Source: a virus. From it: a DNA stretch of 64,000 nt. Of this stretch, positions 16,038 through 23,708 are shown one piece after another (position 1 is the first letter of the stretch; each line of letters starts with the position of its first letter). Under the pieces are notes generated by a model. The model had not been told where the DNA came from. It saw only the letters and a program-made list of their open reading frames with translations, and made no database searches. The DNA is taken from positions 17,533 through 81,532 of the IMG/VR virus record IMGVR_UViG_3300008448_000036, one strand, 5' to 3'. Position numbers and translations under genes: made by a program.

Positions 16038-17426
16038 TTATTCTCCTACGGCTTTTCGTTCCTTACGAAAGCTCTTGTATTTTTGCTTTAAGTTCTCTTC
16101 TTGCTTTTTTGTAGCACTTTCAATAATTTCACTTGCTGTTTCCGTACTCTGAGATAGGACTTTAATCTTAACATTGCTTGTATCCATAAAAATAGGGAAT
16201 ACTAAACCATCGGGACCATTTCGATTCTTAGCAACGAAAATACGTCCCTCGTTTGTGTTCTTATCTTTTATTGTTCTGGATACGGTAAAGATGAGGTCTG
16301 CAACGAAACACTTGTTAAAGGCTTCGCTAATTGACTCCATTGTGATGACTTCTGCGTTAAGCCCGCTTCGATTGGTTTGCGAGGCGGTCCATAATGTACA
16401 ACCATATGTTTGTGCCAACCCTCTAAGTTCTTCATAGATGCTCTCCAACTCATTTCGTTTCTCTTTTTGTGCAGAGATAGGTTTAAGTAGATCGCCGTAG
16501 TCCACAATGACCATATCAATTTTAAAATCTTTACGTTTTAATTTCTCAAGGTGATTTTTAATTGTATTTGTCGATGCAGATTTTGTAGGATACTCTTTAA
16601 TAATAAGCTTACCCTGTACGTCTTTTACACCTTCCCATACCTGATCTTTTTGTTCTTTTACATCAGATAATTGAATACCAGTAATACATGAATCGTAACG
16701 TAAAGCTACAACTTTATCTTGAAGCTCCAGAGTGTAATGTACCACGTTTAAACCTGCCTGTAAAGCCATCGCACCTAAATGTACAAGTGCCATAGATTTA
16801 CCTGCGCCGGTTGGAGCAATAACTACACCTAGTTCGCCTCTGCCTAATCCACCTTTTGTAATATTATCAATTAGATCCCAGCCAGTTGTAATTGGATTAC
16901 GAGCTACAATATCAAAACGCTTTTCAAAGTCAACAATAAAATCGTAACCATGATCATTGTCTGTGCCTAGTTTTAGAGCATCGTTGATAATTTTACTAAT
17001 CTCATCATAAGATGAGTTTTGAATTAATCCAACACTTTTAATCATAGCTTCTTTTAGTTTCTGCTTTTTGCAGAAATCCAAAGATACGTCTTTAATGTGC
17101 TGTTCACCATCAAGTGAAAATTCATTAGATTGAATACGAGCATAGAAATCACGAACTTGTTTCTGTAATAGTTCATTCTCTTTCTCAATATCTGACCTAA
17201 GTATGGTTGTCATAGTATCGCGTGATGGGTGCGTACCATATTTTTTTCTATATGCAAAAACTTTTTCTACGAAAAGACGTAGATATTTTACATCTAGAAA
17301 GTTGATATCTAGAACTTCACTAATTTGATCACAAAACTGTCTATCGTCCAACATAAGTTGGACTAGGTTCTCTTGAAACTTTGTTCCAAATTTTTCAAAT
17401 GTAGCTTTTTCATTAACAAATGACAT
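16038..17426 (-). CDS. Replicative DNA helicase (DnaB family, T4 gp41-like)
   Basis: This hexameric 5'-3' helicase for fork progression has a RecA-like C-terminal domain with Walker A (APTGAGKSMALV), Walker B (MVIVDYGDLL), the sensor SQTNRSG and a C-terminal arginine-finger region (FVAKNRNGPDG). The N-terminal third is helical, as in DnaB/gp41. I start at 17426 (MSFVNEKATFEKFG, 462 residues), where GGGAGA lies 6 nt upstream, rather than at the ATG 24 nt earlier. An extended -10 promoter lies 23 nt before this start. It sits directly after the FEN nuclease gene. A primase was not recognised in this window. Confidence 0.93.
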   Translation of the reverse strand: MSFVNEKATFEKFGTKFQENLVQLMLDDRQFCDQISEVLDINFLDVKYLRLFVEKVFAYRKKYGTHPSRDTMTTILRSDIEKENELLQKQVRDFYARIQSNEFSLDGEQHIKDVSLDFCKKQKLKEAMIKSVGLIQNSSYDEISKIINDALKLGTDNDHGYDFIVDFEKRFDIVARNPITTGWDLIDNITKGGLGRGELGVVIAPTGAGKSMALVHLGAMALQAGLNVVHYTLELQDKVVALRYDSCITGIQLSDVKEQKDQVWEGVKDVQGKLIIKEYPTKSASTNTIKNHLEKLKRKDFKIDMVIVDYGDLLKPISAQKEKRNELESIYEELRGLAQTYGCTLWTASQTNRSGLNAEVITMESISEAFNKCFVADLIFTVSRTIKDKNTNEGRIFVAKNRNGPDGLVFPIFMDTSNVKIKVLSQSTETASEIIESATKKQEENLKQKYKSFRKERKAVGE

Positions 17427-17448
17427 ATATTTCTCCCAAATCATGTAC

Positions 17449-17457
17449 ACTATAGCA
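17449..17457 (-). promoter_or_regulatory. Extended -10 promoter candidate
   Basis: The coding strand reads TGCTATAGT in the 38-base gap between nuclease and helicase genes, 23 nt before the helicase ATG. It matches the TGnTAnAnT set. Confidence 0.45.
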
Positions 17458-17464
17458 CAGGAAA

Positions 17465-18445
17465 TTAGCAGTTCTCAAGTACAATCTTTTTTAGGTGAAT
17501 AAAAAGGTCGTCCAAATTTAAAGATGGGAATCCATCTTGTATCATCATACGGACAATATCTAATTTATTAAATGTACATTCACTATTCTCTAATGCATAA
17601 TCTATTTTTTGTGAATCCTGAATAGAAATATTGGGAATAGCTAACTGCATAATTTTGTAATTGTCTCTAATTTTATTTTGTTGCTCAAGAACACTACTAT
17701 ATGCTTTTACTTTAGATTCTGCGTTTACACAAAAATCTACTAATTCATCCACAGTATATGTTTTTTCTTCAGCAAGAATAGGAAAACGTTTGGCAACAGT
17801 TGGCAATCCAACTCCACCAATGCCTTCAATATTATCTGATTTATCCCCAGATAAAGCTCTAGCCAAACAGAAGTTATTTGGATGAATTCCATATTCTTCT
17901 ATTATTTTTTTCTTGTTAAGAACTTCATGCTGGACAGGACGGTACAGAACAGTCGAATTATCACATAACTGAATAAAATCTTTGTCACTAGATACAATTA
18001 CCTTATTGTAGTTAGTCAATGTTTTATGATTAACTACGGCTGATATAATATCATCTGCCTCAACACCGTCAAGCAGAAGTTGTACAATAGGCATAGCATT
18101 GATATATTCTACCAATCTAGTCATTTGCCAAATTTTATTATCTATTTCTTCATTTTCAGATAGATTTCTAATATTTCTATTTAGTCGAATCGGACTTCTG
18201 CCTTCTTTATATCCCTTATTCATGGATTTACGTTTAGAAGACCCACCTTTTCCATCCCAACAAATTACAACCCTGTTTGGGTTTGTTTCCCTAATTAATT
18301 TTTGTAAAATTTTTACAAAACCAGTAATTCCCCCAACAGGTTGACCATTGGAGGAAACACTTGGATCTACAACATATGCTCTAAAATAGTTATTATTACC
18401 ATCAATTATAAGGACTTTTTTCTTATCCACTAATACCTCAAACAT
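17465..18445 (-). CDS. 5'-3' exonuclease / RNase H (FEN family)
   Basis: The protein removes RNA primers from lagging-strand fragments, as T4 RNase H does. FEN motifs seen are VLIIDGNNNYFRAY (first metal Asp), VVICWDGKGGSSKRK, DGVEADDIISAV (acidic cluster), VIVSSDKDFIQL and LSGDKSDNIEGIGGVG (helix-hairpin-helix-like metal site). The length of about 320 residues is normal. Two starts are possible: ATG at 18445 (weak site) or GTG at 18430, which has GAGG 5 nt upstream and shares its G with the TAG of the small lipoprotein gene; I keep the longer form. It is followed by the helicase gene. Confidence 0.93.
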   Translation of the reverse strand: MFEVLVDKKKVLIIDGNNNYFRAYVVDPSVSSNGQPVGGITGFVKILQKLIRETNPNRVVICWDGKGGSSKRKSMNKGYKEGRSPIRLNRNIRNLSENEEIDNKIWQMTRLVEYINAMPIVQLLLDGVEADDIISAVVNHKTLTNYNKVIVSSDKDFIQLCDNSTVLYRPVQHEVLNKKKIIEEYGIHPNNFCLARALSGDKSDNIEGIGGVGLPTVAKRFPILAEEKTYTVDELVDFCVNAESKVKAYSSVLEQQNKIRDNYKIMQLAIPNISIQDSQKIDYALENSECTFNKLDIVRMMIQDGFPSLNLDDLFIHLKKIVLENC

Positions 18446-18570
18446 TCATCTCTATGAATGTCACGTTGTAAAGTATTTCTACAAACTGAAGGAATTTCTT
18501 CCCTTCTTTCTTGTTTTTCTGTAGTAGCACATGAAAAAAATACAGTCAATAAAAGCAAATATTTAATCAT
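18430..18570 (-). CDS. Small lipoprotein (46 residues)
   Basis: The short gene starts MIKYLLLLTVFFSCATTEKQ and ends RDIHRDECLRY. A charged start, a hydrophobic core and FFSC before small polar residues fit a lipoprotein signal, with Cys14 as the lipid-modified residue, so the mature form would have 33 residues, two of them additional Cys. GAGGAAA stands 5 nt before the ATG, which overlaps the previous stop by 8 nt. Small outer-membrane lipoproteins act as outer spanins in many phages, but this one lacks the usual Pro-rich tail, so superinfection immunity or envelope change is equally possible. Confidence 0.65.
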   Translation of the reverse strand: MIKYLLLLTVFFSCATTEKQERREEIPSVCRNTLQRDIHRDECLRY

Positions 18571-18757
18571 TATTTTCCTCAACAACGATAAAAGTTAAAT
18601 CTGGGTCCATGTTTGAGGCCATCCTATTGTTCCTCTCGCTAACCTCAAGTTCAGCATATCTTTTTTCTGTATATCTAAGTGGTCTACCATCATAACTTTT
18701 AAGAGTTAAAAGATGCTCACCTGTATTTTTTGAATATAGCACTACATTATATAACAT
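18563..18757 (-). CDS. Hypothetical small protein
   Basis: A 64-residue protein (MLYNVVLYSKNTGEHLLTLK), start at 18757 chosen because GGAG lies 7-8 nt upstream; an ATG 54 nt earlier lies inside the previous gene. The N-terminal strands and acidic C-terminus give no family hint. Confidence 0.6.
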   Translation of the reverse strand: MLYNVVLYSKNTGEHLLTLKSYDGRPLRYTEKRYAELEVSERNNRMASNMDPDLTFIVVEENND

Positions 18758-18768
18758 TATTCTTTCTC

Positions 18769-18960
18769 CTATGAAACTGGCATAACTTCTATAAACCCAT
18801 ATCCATCCCATTTAACAATTCTAAATGGTGAATTTTCTGGGTGTGTCCTATTAACACGCTCAAGAACATGATTTAAAGTACTTGGCGGTAATCTTGCATT
18901 ACAAGCGTCTACAATGTCTCCATCGCGATCAATGACCATATAACATGGATTTAATACCAT
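18769..18960 (-). CDS. Hypothetical small protein, paralogue of 19001-19159
   Basis: A 63-residue protein starting MVLNPCYMVIDRDGDIVDAC with AGAGGA upstream. It aligns with the next protein through PCYMVIDRDGDIV / PFYLIVDKWGNII and FRIVKWDGYGFIEV / YKVFKWTGYTFIEW, so the two arose by tandem duplication. Function unknown. Confidence 0.6.
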   Translation of the reverse strand: MVLNPCYMVIDRDGDIVDACNARLPPSTLNHVLERVNRTHPENSPFRIVKWDGYGFIEVMPVS

Positions 18961-19000
18961 TTTAATATCCTCTTTTCTTTCATGTACTCTATAAAAATAT

Positions 19001-19159
19001 TTAAGAACCATTATCTTTACTCCACTCTATAAATGTATAGCCGGTCCATTTAAAAACTTTATAGGGTGAAACATCACTTGGTTTCCAATCACAATCTCTG
19101 TACGCAATTATATTACCCCATTTGTCCACTATCAGGTAGAATGGTTGTTTTGGACTCAT
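19001..19159 (-). CDS. Hypothetical small protein, paralogue of 18769-18960
   Basis: A 52-residue protein (MSPKQPFYLIVDKWGNIIAY), start at 19159 with GGAG 8 nt upstream. It overlaps the zinc-site protein gene at 19113 by 47 nt. It shares VDKWGNII and FKWTGYTFIEW with its neighbour at 18769. Confidence 0.6.
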   Translation of the reverse strand: MSPKQPFYLIVDKWGNIIAYRDCDWKPSDVSPYKVFKWTGYTFIEWSKDNGS

Positions 19160-19601
19160 TTTCTTTTCTCCAACGGCGCTGTTCAGCATGTTCATCACAA
19201 AGAGTGATCATCCAACCATCATCTCTTGTTTTACCTTTTTGACCACATGTTTCACAAATTTTTCTGGACATGGCTTCCGCAGTAAATATCACGCCACGGT
19301 CAAATTCGTCACCTCCAGATACATAAAAACGTAGTCCACCAAACTTTTCTTTAATCTGAACAGCTTTTACTGGATAATACTCTTTTGTTTCTTGCTGCTT
19401 TCCCATTTTAATCAGAAGTTTTGTATTCGCTTCGTGACGTTTTTGGTTTGAAATTACACCATCACAAATAGTAGTAATAAGATCATACCAGCCATCACCA
19501 ATATCTAGGTAACATTTGGTTACAATTCCTGTGACTTCGCAGGTATCAGTAAGTACTGTAGGAAATTTATCGTATAGTTCGTTTGCTAGTTCTTCTTTCA
19601 T
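19113..19601 (-). CDS. Conserved-type phage protein with zinc site
   Basis: The 162-residue protein has an N-terminal helical part, then IKEKFGGLRFYVSGGDEFD, and a C-terminal metal site CETCGQKG...LCDEH (two Cys, then Cys/His). This fold pattern (FGxLRFY followed by a treble-clef-like CxxCG...CxxH) is seen in small proteins of many phages, but its role is not known to me. It overlaps both neighbours by more than 30 nt. Confidence 0.65.
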   Translation of the reverse strand: MKEELANELYDKFPTVLTDTCEVTGIVTKCYLDIGDGWYDLITTICDGVISNQKRHEANTKLLIKMGKQQETKEYYPVKAVQIKEKFGGLRFYVSGGDEFDRGVIFTAEAMSRKICETCGQKGKTRDDGWMITLCDEHAEQRRWRKENESKTTILPDSGQMG

Positions 19602-19956
19602 CTTTTTTCTCCGCTTTTCTTATGATCATTTGCTGAATAGCAAGAATCATCTGACCAATATCAGATGTTCCATTCATATATATTTCCTGTTTTTTATTTT
19701 TCTTAAAACAGTCGTCGCATGGAACATATCCCCATTGATCTAGCTTACGCTGATCTTTTTCAGATAGCTGTTGTTTGTACTCAAAATATGTTCTACCAGC
19801 AACAAAAACTTCCACACAACAGTCTGGGATGTTTGAGTAATTTCCTTCTATTCTGTTAAATGCGTCTGTTAGAAGTAATACTGTATCTGCTAAATTTTTG
19901 TCGTCTGACAAAGACGGCTTAAGATGCTTTCTCATGATTTCTTTAGACTTTGACAT
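19567..19956 (-). CDS. Hypothetical protein
   Basis: A 129-residue helical protein (MSKSKEIMRKHLKPSLSDDK) with four Cys (CC near residue 46 and CDDC near 80) and a basic C-terminus (KKDERRTSKRTIR). It overlaps the UV endonuclease gene by 14 nt and the next gene by 35 nt. No family recognised. Confidence 0.6.
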   Translation of the reverse strand: MSKSKEIMRKHLKPSLSDDKNLADTVLLLTDAFNRIEGNYSNIPDCCVEVFVAGRTYFEYKQQLSEKDQRKLDQWGYVPCDDCFKKNKKQEIYMNGTSDIGQMILAIQQMIIRKAEKKDERRTSKRTIR

Positions 19957-20872
19957 TAAAATCCTCTCGTAGTTTAAAAATTGCCAAGTTCTTGCTTTTT
20001 GCTTCTACATCAATATCTACAGTATCATCTCGCATATATTGCAACTGAAAGTCGGGAACGTAATGGATCATTTGCGAGTGCGCTCTTCTATCGTTAAAGC
20101 CAGCATTTTCTTTGCCTGGTTCGGTGTTGGATAGATGTTGCAGACCTTTAATCTTACCCCATGTAGAAAGCGCAAGATTAGATGCATCAATAGGTGTAAG
20201 ACCTCCAGTATTGAAATTATGATGGTGAGAATCAAATACAACAGGCACACCGCAATGATTATGAATCTGAACAAGATCAGTAACGGTATAGCTTTTTTCA
20301 TCGTTTTCTAACGTTAGACGACTCTTTACAGACTCGGGTAATGACTTGATTACACTAATTAGCTGTTCCTTACGATTCGCTTTACCGCCATGAATGTTGA
20401 TTGCATAGTAAGGTGTCCGATCAAAACCCATTTGGTCAAAAATCCACGCATGATATTCTAGCTCCTTGATTGAGTTTTCAACTACTTGTCTTTTATCGGA
20501 AGACAACACCGTGAATTGACCTGGATGGGTGGTGACGCGGATTCCAGATTCTTTAAATAGCCTTCCAAGGCTGGCAAGTCCTTGTAGTAGCTGCTGATCA
20601 TTTCGTGCAAGTTCTGCACAGAACTCAAAAAGCGGGAAGAGGCTGCTTGACAAGCGGAAAGACTTGATGCCTCCTTCAAGGATCTTAGGTAGAATTCGCA
20701 AGTGTTCATCGACATTATTTCTATACGTGTCAATAATTCTTTCTCTAGTGTACTTGCCATTTTTGTACGCTCCAAGTTGTAAGCTTTTTTCATCAATATT
20801 ATTTTCGTACACAATTGTGCCATCTCGTTTTTTACGAGGTTCTAGCCATTGACAACATAAACCTAAACTCAT
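19943..20872 (-). CDS. uvdE: UV damage endonuclease (UvdE/UvsE family)
   Basis: UvdE nicks DNA 5' to UV photoproducts and abasic sites, starting repair without photolyase or T4 endonuclease V. The 309-residue TIM barrel shows the family order: MSLGLCCQW start, FRLSSSLFPL, RVTTHPGQFTVLSS, YYAINIHGGKANRKEQ, RLTLENDEKSY, VPVVFDSHHHN and HLSNTEPG, supplying the His/Glu/Asp ligands of the three-metal site. Length is normal. GGAG lies before the ATG. It helps the phage in sunlit water, which fits a marine or surface habitat. Confidence 0.95.
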   Translation of the reverse strand: MSLGLCCQWLEPRKKRDGTIVYENNIDEKSLQLGAYKNGKYTRERIIDTYRNNVDEHLRILPKILEGGIKSFRLSSSLFPLFEFCAELARNDQQLLQGLASLGRLFKESGIRVTTHPGQFTVLSSDKRQVVENSIKELEYHAWIFDQMGFDRTPYYAINIHGGKANRKEQLISVIKSLPESVKSRLTLENDEKSYTVTDLVQIHNHCGVPVVFDSHHHNFNTGGLTPIDASNLALSTWGKIKGLQHLSNTEPGKENAGFNDRRAHSQMIHYVPDFQLQYMRDDTVDIDVEAKSKNLAIFKLREDFNVKV

Positions 20873-21132
20873 TATTGCTCCTTATAAGACTTTACGTAAG
20901 TCTCATCAATAACATCCCATGCTTTTGAAAAACCTAACACAAAAAATCTGCGTTCTGCTGCTGAACGAAAATGATACACGTTACCAACCATCATAACGCT
21001 TATTTCTTCCTCTTCAAGATTGTATAACCATTCAGTAAATTCATTCCAATTTTCTATATTGTCTAGAACGTAAAGAGAGGCTTTGCCACCATGTGTAGAT
21101 GGATTTGGCCCTATCTTTTGAATTTTAATCAT
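20872..21132 (-). CDS. Hypothetical protein
   Basis: An 86-residue protein (MIKIQKIGPNPSTHGGKASL) with mixed strand/helix pattern ending GFSKAWDVIDETYVK. GGAG precedes the ATG, and a terminator lies upstream, so this gene begins a new transcription unit with uvdE. No family recognised. Confidence 0.6.
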   Translation of the reverse strand: MIKIQKIGPNPSTHGGKASLYVLDNIENWNEFTEWLYNLEEEEISVMMVGNVYHFRSAAERRFFVLGFSKAWDVIDETYVKSYKEQ

Positions 21133-21149
21133 AAAAACTCCAATAAAAA

Positions 21150-21179
21150 ACCCACTGTGGCTATAGTACCACAGTGGGT
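21150..21179 (-). terminator. Rho-independent terminator
   Basis: An 11-bp stem, ACCCACTGTGG with CCACAGTGGGT, has an 8-nt loop and a T-run after it in the minus direction. It ends the uvsX / small membrane protein unit, 20 nt after the stop at 21199. Confidence 0.9.
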
Positions 21180-21198
21180 CCGCAGGGTCAAGAACTTT

Positions 21199-21366
21199 TT
21201 ATTTTTTATTTTTGTACCTTCTTATTTTTTTTTTAATATTTTCTACCTTCTTCTGCATCTCTAGTTTTTCTTCCATAATTTTTTGTTTTTGTTGTTCTGC
21301 TTTAATTCTTTTTCCTAATAAGAATACAATCAAAAAAAATATAACTATGGTTACTAGAGTAGTCAT
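21199..21366 (-). CDS. Small membrane protein with coiled coil (55 residues)
   Basis: The short gene starts MTTLVTIVIFFLIVFLLGKR, a clear membrane segment, and continues as a charged helix (IKAEQQKQKIMEEKLEMQKK) ending in a very basic tail. GGAG lies 8 nt before the ATG. The shape (N-terminal anchor plus coiled coil) matches an inner-membrane spanin in miniature or a membrane adaptor. It sits between uvsX and a terminator, not with the lysis-like genes at 61266-62306, so a link of the recombination complex to the membrane is another possibility. Confidence 0.65.
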   Translation of the reverse strand: MTTLVTIVIFFLIVFLLGKRIKAEQQKQKIMEEKLEMQKKVENIKKKIRRYKNKK

Positions 21367-21396
21367 TCTATTTTCTCCATTTTTAGGAGTAAATAG

Positions 21397-22527
21397 TTAC
21401 TCTGTCAGTAATTCTTGTTCCTCTCCTTCAATATTATAAAAAGATTTTGAATCTCCTTCTCTTGTATCAAACTTAACAACAACTTCTTGCTCCATAAGAT
21501 CAAGAACTGCTTTTTTGAAAGCCTCATCTGTTTTCATTAATTCTTCCCAACCAGCTTGTTGGAATTTTTTAGGTTTACCATTTACCTCAATTTCATACCA
21601 AGCACCAGATTGTTTAATAAACGGTTTAACCGCCTCAAAAATACTCTCTTCATCTAAGATACCATACTGGTCTGCCCACATAATACGGAATAAACACTCA
21701 CGACCTTGAGTACCGAATCTACTTTTTTCCAGTCTTGCTTTTACTTCTGATCCGATACGGTATCCACGCGAATCAATTACATAACTATCCTTGGCTCTAC
21801 GACCAGTTAGCCAAACTCTTAGGCTATATGAATATGTAAGGGCTTTTCCACCAGGAGTTGTATATTTTTCGCTATCTGTAGCATATTTTGGATTTTGTAC
21901 ATTAAGATTTGTTTTAAGTTGATTCAGGATTAATAATGTTGCTTGCTTATTTGCAATAGGTTGAATTAATTTTGATAAACCTTTAGCCAAAATACGTGGT
22001 TTTACCGCCATAGATGACTGTGGATCAAAATCTCCTTCAAGATCTGTCTTACTTGGAGTAAGAGCCATTGAGTCCCAAACAAATAGAAATTTATCATCTG
22101 TAGTTTTTAACAAGTCTTCAATTGTTTCTAACACAAACTCTACAGATTCTGCTTGTAAATAAAGCAGATTTTCCATATTACATCCAATTTTACTCAAAAA
22201 CTCTGGATCGATGGCACTTTCTGAGTCAAAGTAGACTACTGAAATTCCTTGCTTCTGAGCATTTGCAGCTATTTGCGCTGCCATATAGCTTTTACCGCTT
22301 GAACTCTCACCTGCAAGTTCACTAATTTTTCCTACTGGAATTCCTGCTAGTTTTCCCCTACAAATAATAGAATCCAACCAGCGTGAACCCGTAGAGATCC
22401 AATCAGTTACCTCCGTAGGATTTTCCTCTTGAAGATCAAATGCTACTTCACGACCTGCTTTTTTGTTAATCATAGCACGCATATCTGCAATGCTTATTTT
22501 TCCTGCTGTTGTTTGTTTTTTTGCCAT
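21397..22527 (-). CDS. uvsX: UvsX/RecA-like recombinase
   Basis: This strand-exchange ATPase for recombination-dependent replication and repair has Walker A GESSSGKSYMAAQ, Walker B FLFVWDSMALTPS, the L2-region NQLKTNLNVQNPKY and the C-terminal domain of UvsX length (376 residues). An acidic C-terminus (EGEEQELLTE) fits regulation of nucleation. It stands next to SSB, as partner proteins of the same filament-loading system; a UvsY mediator was not recognised. GAGGAAA precedes the ATG. Confidence 0.93.
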   Translation of the reverse strand: MAKKQTTAGKISIADMRAMINKKAGREVAFDLQEENPTEVTDWISTGSRWLDSIICRGKLAGIPVGKISELAGESSSGKSYMAAQIAANAQKQGISVVYFDSESAIDPEFLSKIGCNMENLLYLQAESVEFVLETIEDLLKTTDDKFLFVWDSMALTPSKTDLEGDFDPQSSMAVKPRILAKGLSKLIQPIANKQATLLILNQLKTNLNVQNPKYATDSEKYTTPGGKALTYSYSLRVWLTGRRAKDSYVIDSRGYRIGSEVKARLEKSRFGTQGRECLFRIMWADQYGILDEESIFEAVKPFIKQSGAWYEIEVNGKPKKFQQAGWEELMKTDEAFKKAVLDLMEQEVVVKFDTREGDSKSFYNIEGEEQELLTE

Positions 22528-22548
22528 ATTTTCCTCGGGTTAAAAAAA

Positions 22549-22576
22549 GAGGGAGCCGACACTTGCCGACTCCCTC
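22549..22576 (-). terminator. Rho-independent terminator after ssb
   Basis: A GAGGGAG...CTCCCTC stem extends inward by further pairs that are U-G on minus-strand RNA, and is followed by seven T residues in the minus direction. It lies 27 nt after the SSB stop and just before the uvsX ribosome site. Confidence 0.85.
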
Positions 22577-22602
22577 AGTTATACTACACTAAATTTTGAG
22601 TG

Positions 22603-23382
22603 TTAAGAGTCTAGTAATTCATCAAATGCAGCATCGACCGCATTCTTTTCAACCTTCTTAACAGCAGGACGACCAGCTGGTTTAGCACCAAACTTTGCGG
22701 TTTCTGTGCTGTGTTCTTCTGCATCACCTTCACCAGCAAGGTATTCGTCAAGAATTACACCAACTTCATCACTTGACTTACGAGTATGCAGTTTCTCAAA
22801 ATCAGGTAGTGACTCTAATAGCTCTTTACAATCTTCGCTTGAACCTTGGCAAAGCTTGCTTGTTTTACGAGCAGGTGTAATTTTTGTAGTTGGAAACGAT
22901 TGACCAGGATTTTTGCTTGTTGAAAGCGTTAGGTCTGTTCCCTGTTCAGGGTCGGTGATATCACCGTAGTCAGGATTTAGTACAAGATTGATCAGATCTT
23001 GATACGCATTCTTACCATAACCCCAAACTTTTACGCCTTCCTTCTCTTCACCACGAACTACAACTGGTGAAAAGAATCGTTGACGAGGAAGGAACTTTTT
23101 AGCCATCTTGGCTGATTCTTCGTTCTTTTCCTTGTACAACTTGCTTGCAAAATCGCAAGCAGGACAGGCATCAGCAAAGTTCTTTTTTGGACATAGGAAG
23201 CCACCTTGTGACCCTAGTTCATAATGGAACCAATACTCCTTAAATGGATCACCATCGGGAGTAGGAACAATACGCACTGAGTAACTATTACCCTCTTTAG
23301 GACTCCAAAAAGAGGTCTTGTTACCACCCTTGTTAGTTAGTGCGTTCAGTTTTTGCTTCATCTTGTTAATATCAATAGCCAT
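22603..23382 (-). CDS. Single-stranded DNA-binding protein (gp32-like)
   Basis: The 259-residue T4 gp32-type SSB coats ssDNA in replication and recombination. It has a basic N-terminal segment (MKQKLNALTNKGGNKTSFW), the OB core starting YSVRIVPTPDGDPFKEYWFH, a zinc-like site (CPKKNFADACPACDF) and an acidic C-terminal tail (VDAAFDELLDS) that recruits partners. It is encoded with UvsX, the PolA-like protein and the tubulin-like protein. A stem-loop in its leader (23433-23459) may take part in expression control. Confidence 0.9.
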   Translation of the reverse strand: MAIDINKMKQKLNALTNKGGNKTSFWSPKEGNSYSVRIVPTPDGDPFKEYWFHYELGSQGGFLCPKKNFADACPACDFASKLYKEKNEESAKMAKKFLPRQRFFSPVVVRGEEKEGVKVWGYGKNAYQDLINLVLNPDYGDITDPEQGTDLTLSTSKNPGQSFPTTKITPARKTSKLCQGSSEDCKELLESLPDFEKLHTRKSSDEVGVILDEYLAGEGDAEEHSTETAKFGAKPAGRPAVKKVEKNAVDAAFDELLDS

Positions 23383-23432
23383 TTGTATTACTCCTATTTG
23401 TCGGTCGGTAAATCTCCCGCCGAACTGTTGTG

Positions 23433-23459
23433 AACTCTACCATGTCATAATGTAGAGTT
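23433..23459 (-). promoter_or_regulatory. Stem-loop in SSB leader
   Basis: AACTCTAC...GTAGAGTT is an 8-bp inverted repeat with an 11-nt loop, without a T-run, 50-77 nt before the SSB ATG. The minus strand also reads TGGTAGAGT there, a weak extended -10. T4 gp32 controls its own translation through leader RNA structure; whether this hairpin does likewise is unproven. Confidence 0.35.
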
Positions 23460-23700
23460 AAAGTACAAAATTAATTTCTTTTTCTACGACTTCACCAATA
23501 ACCGTGGTCATATTAAAAATTCTAAACTCATTTAGATCAACATCCCAAACTAAACGTAATCCATCTTTTAGCGGTGGTGGGCCACTGTTACCCTTTATCT
23601 TACCAGCTAAAAATCCCGCTGGCAAGTCTTTTAATTCTGCAAAATTAATTTCACGAAGAGTGCCGTCTTTTTTTCTAAAAGTCGCATTGTAAACTTTCAT
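23458..23700 (-). CDS. SH3-like small barrel protein
   Basis: An 80-residue protein (MKVYNATFRKKDGTLREINF) with a strand-rich layout: FAELKDLPAGFL, GLRLVWDVDLNEFRIFNMTT, VIGEVVEKE. The arrangement resembles the WYL_2/Sm-like SH3 beta-barrel proteins common in phages and bacteria, of unclear role. It lies between the tubulin-like gene and SSB. Confidence 0.6.
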   Translation of the reverse strand: MKVYNATFRKKDGTLREINFAELKDLPAGFLAGKIKGNSGPPPLKDGLRLVWDVDLNEFRIFNMTTVIGEVVEKEINFVL

Positions 23701-23708
23701 ATATTCTC

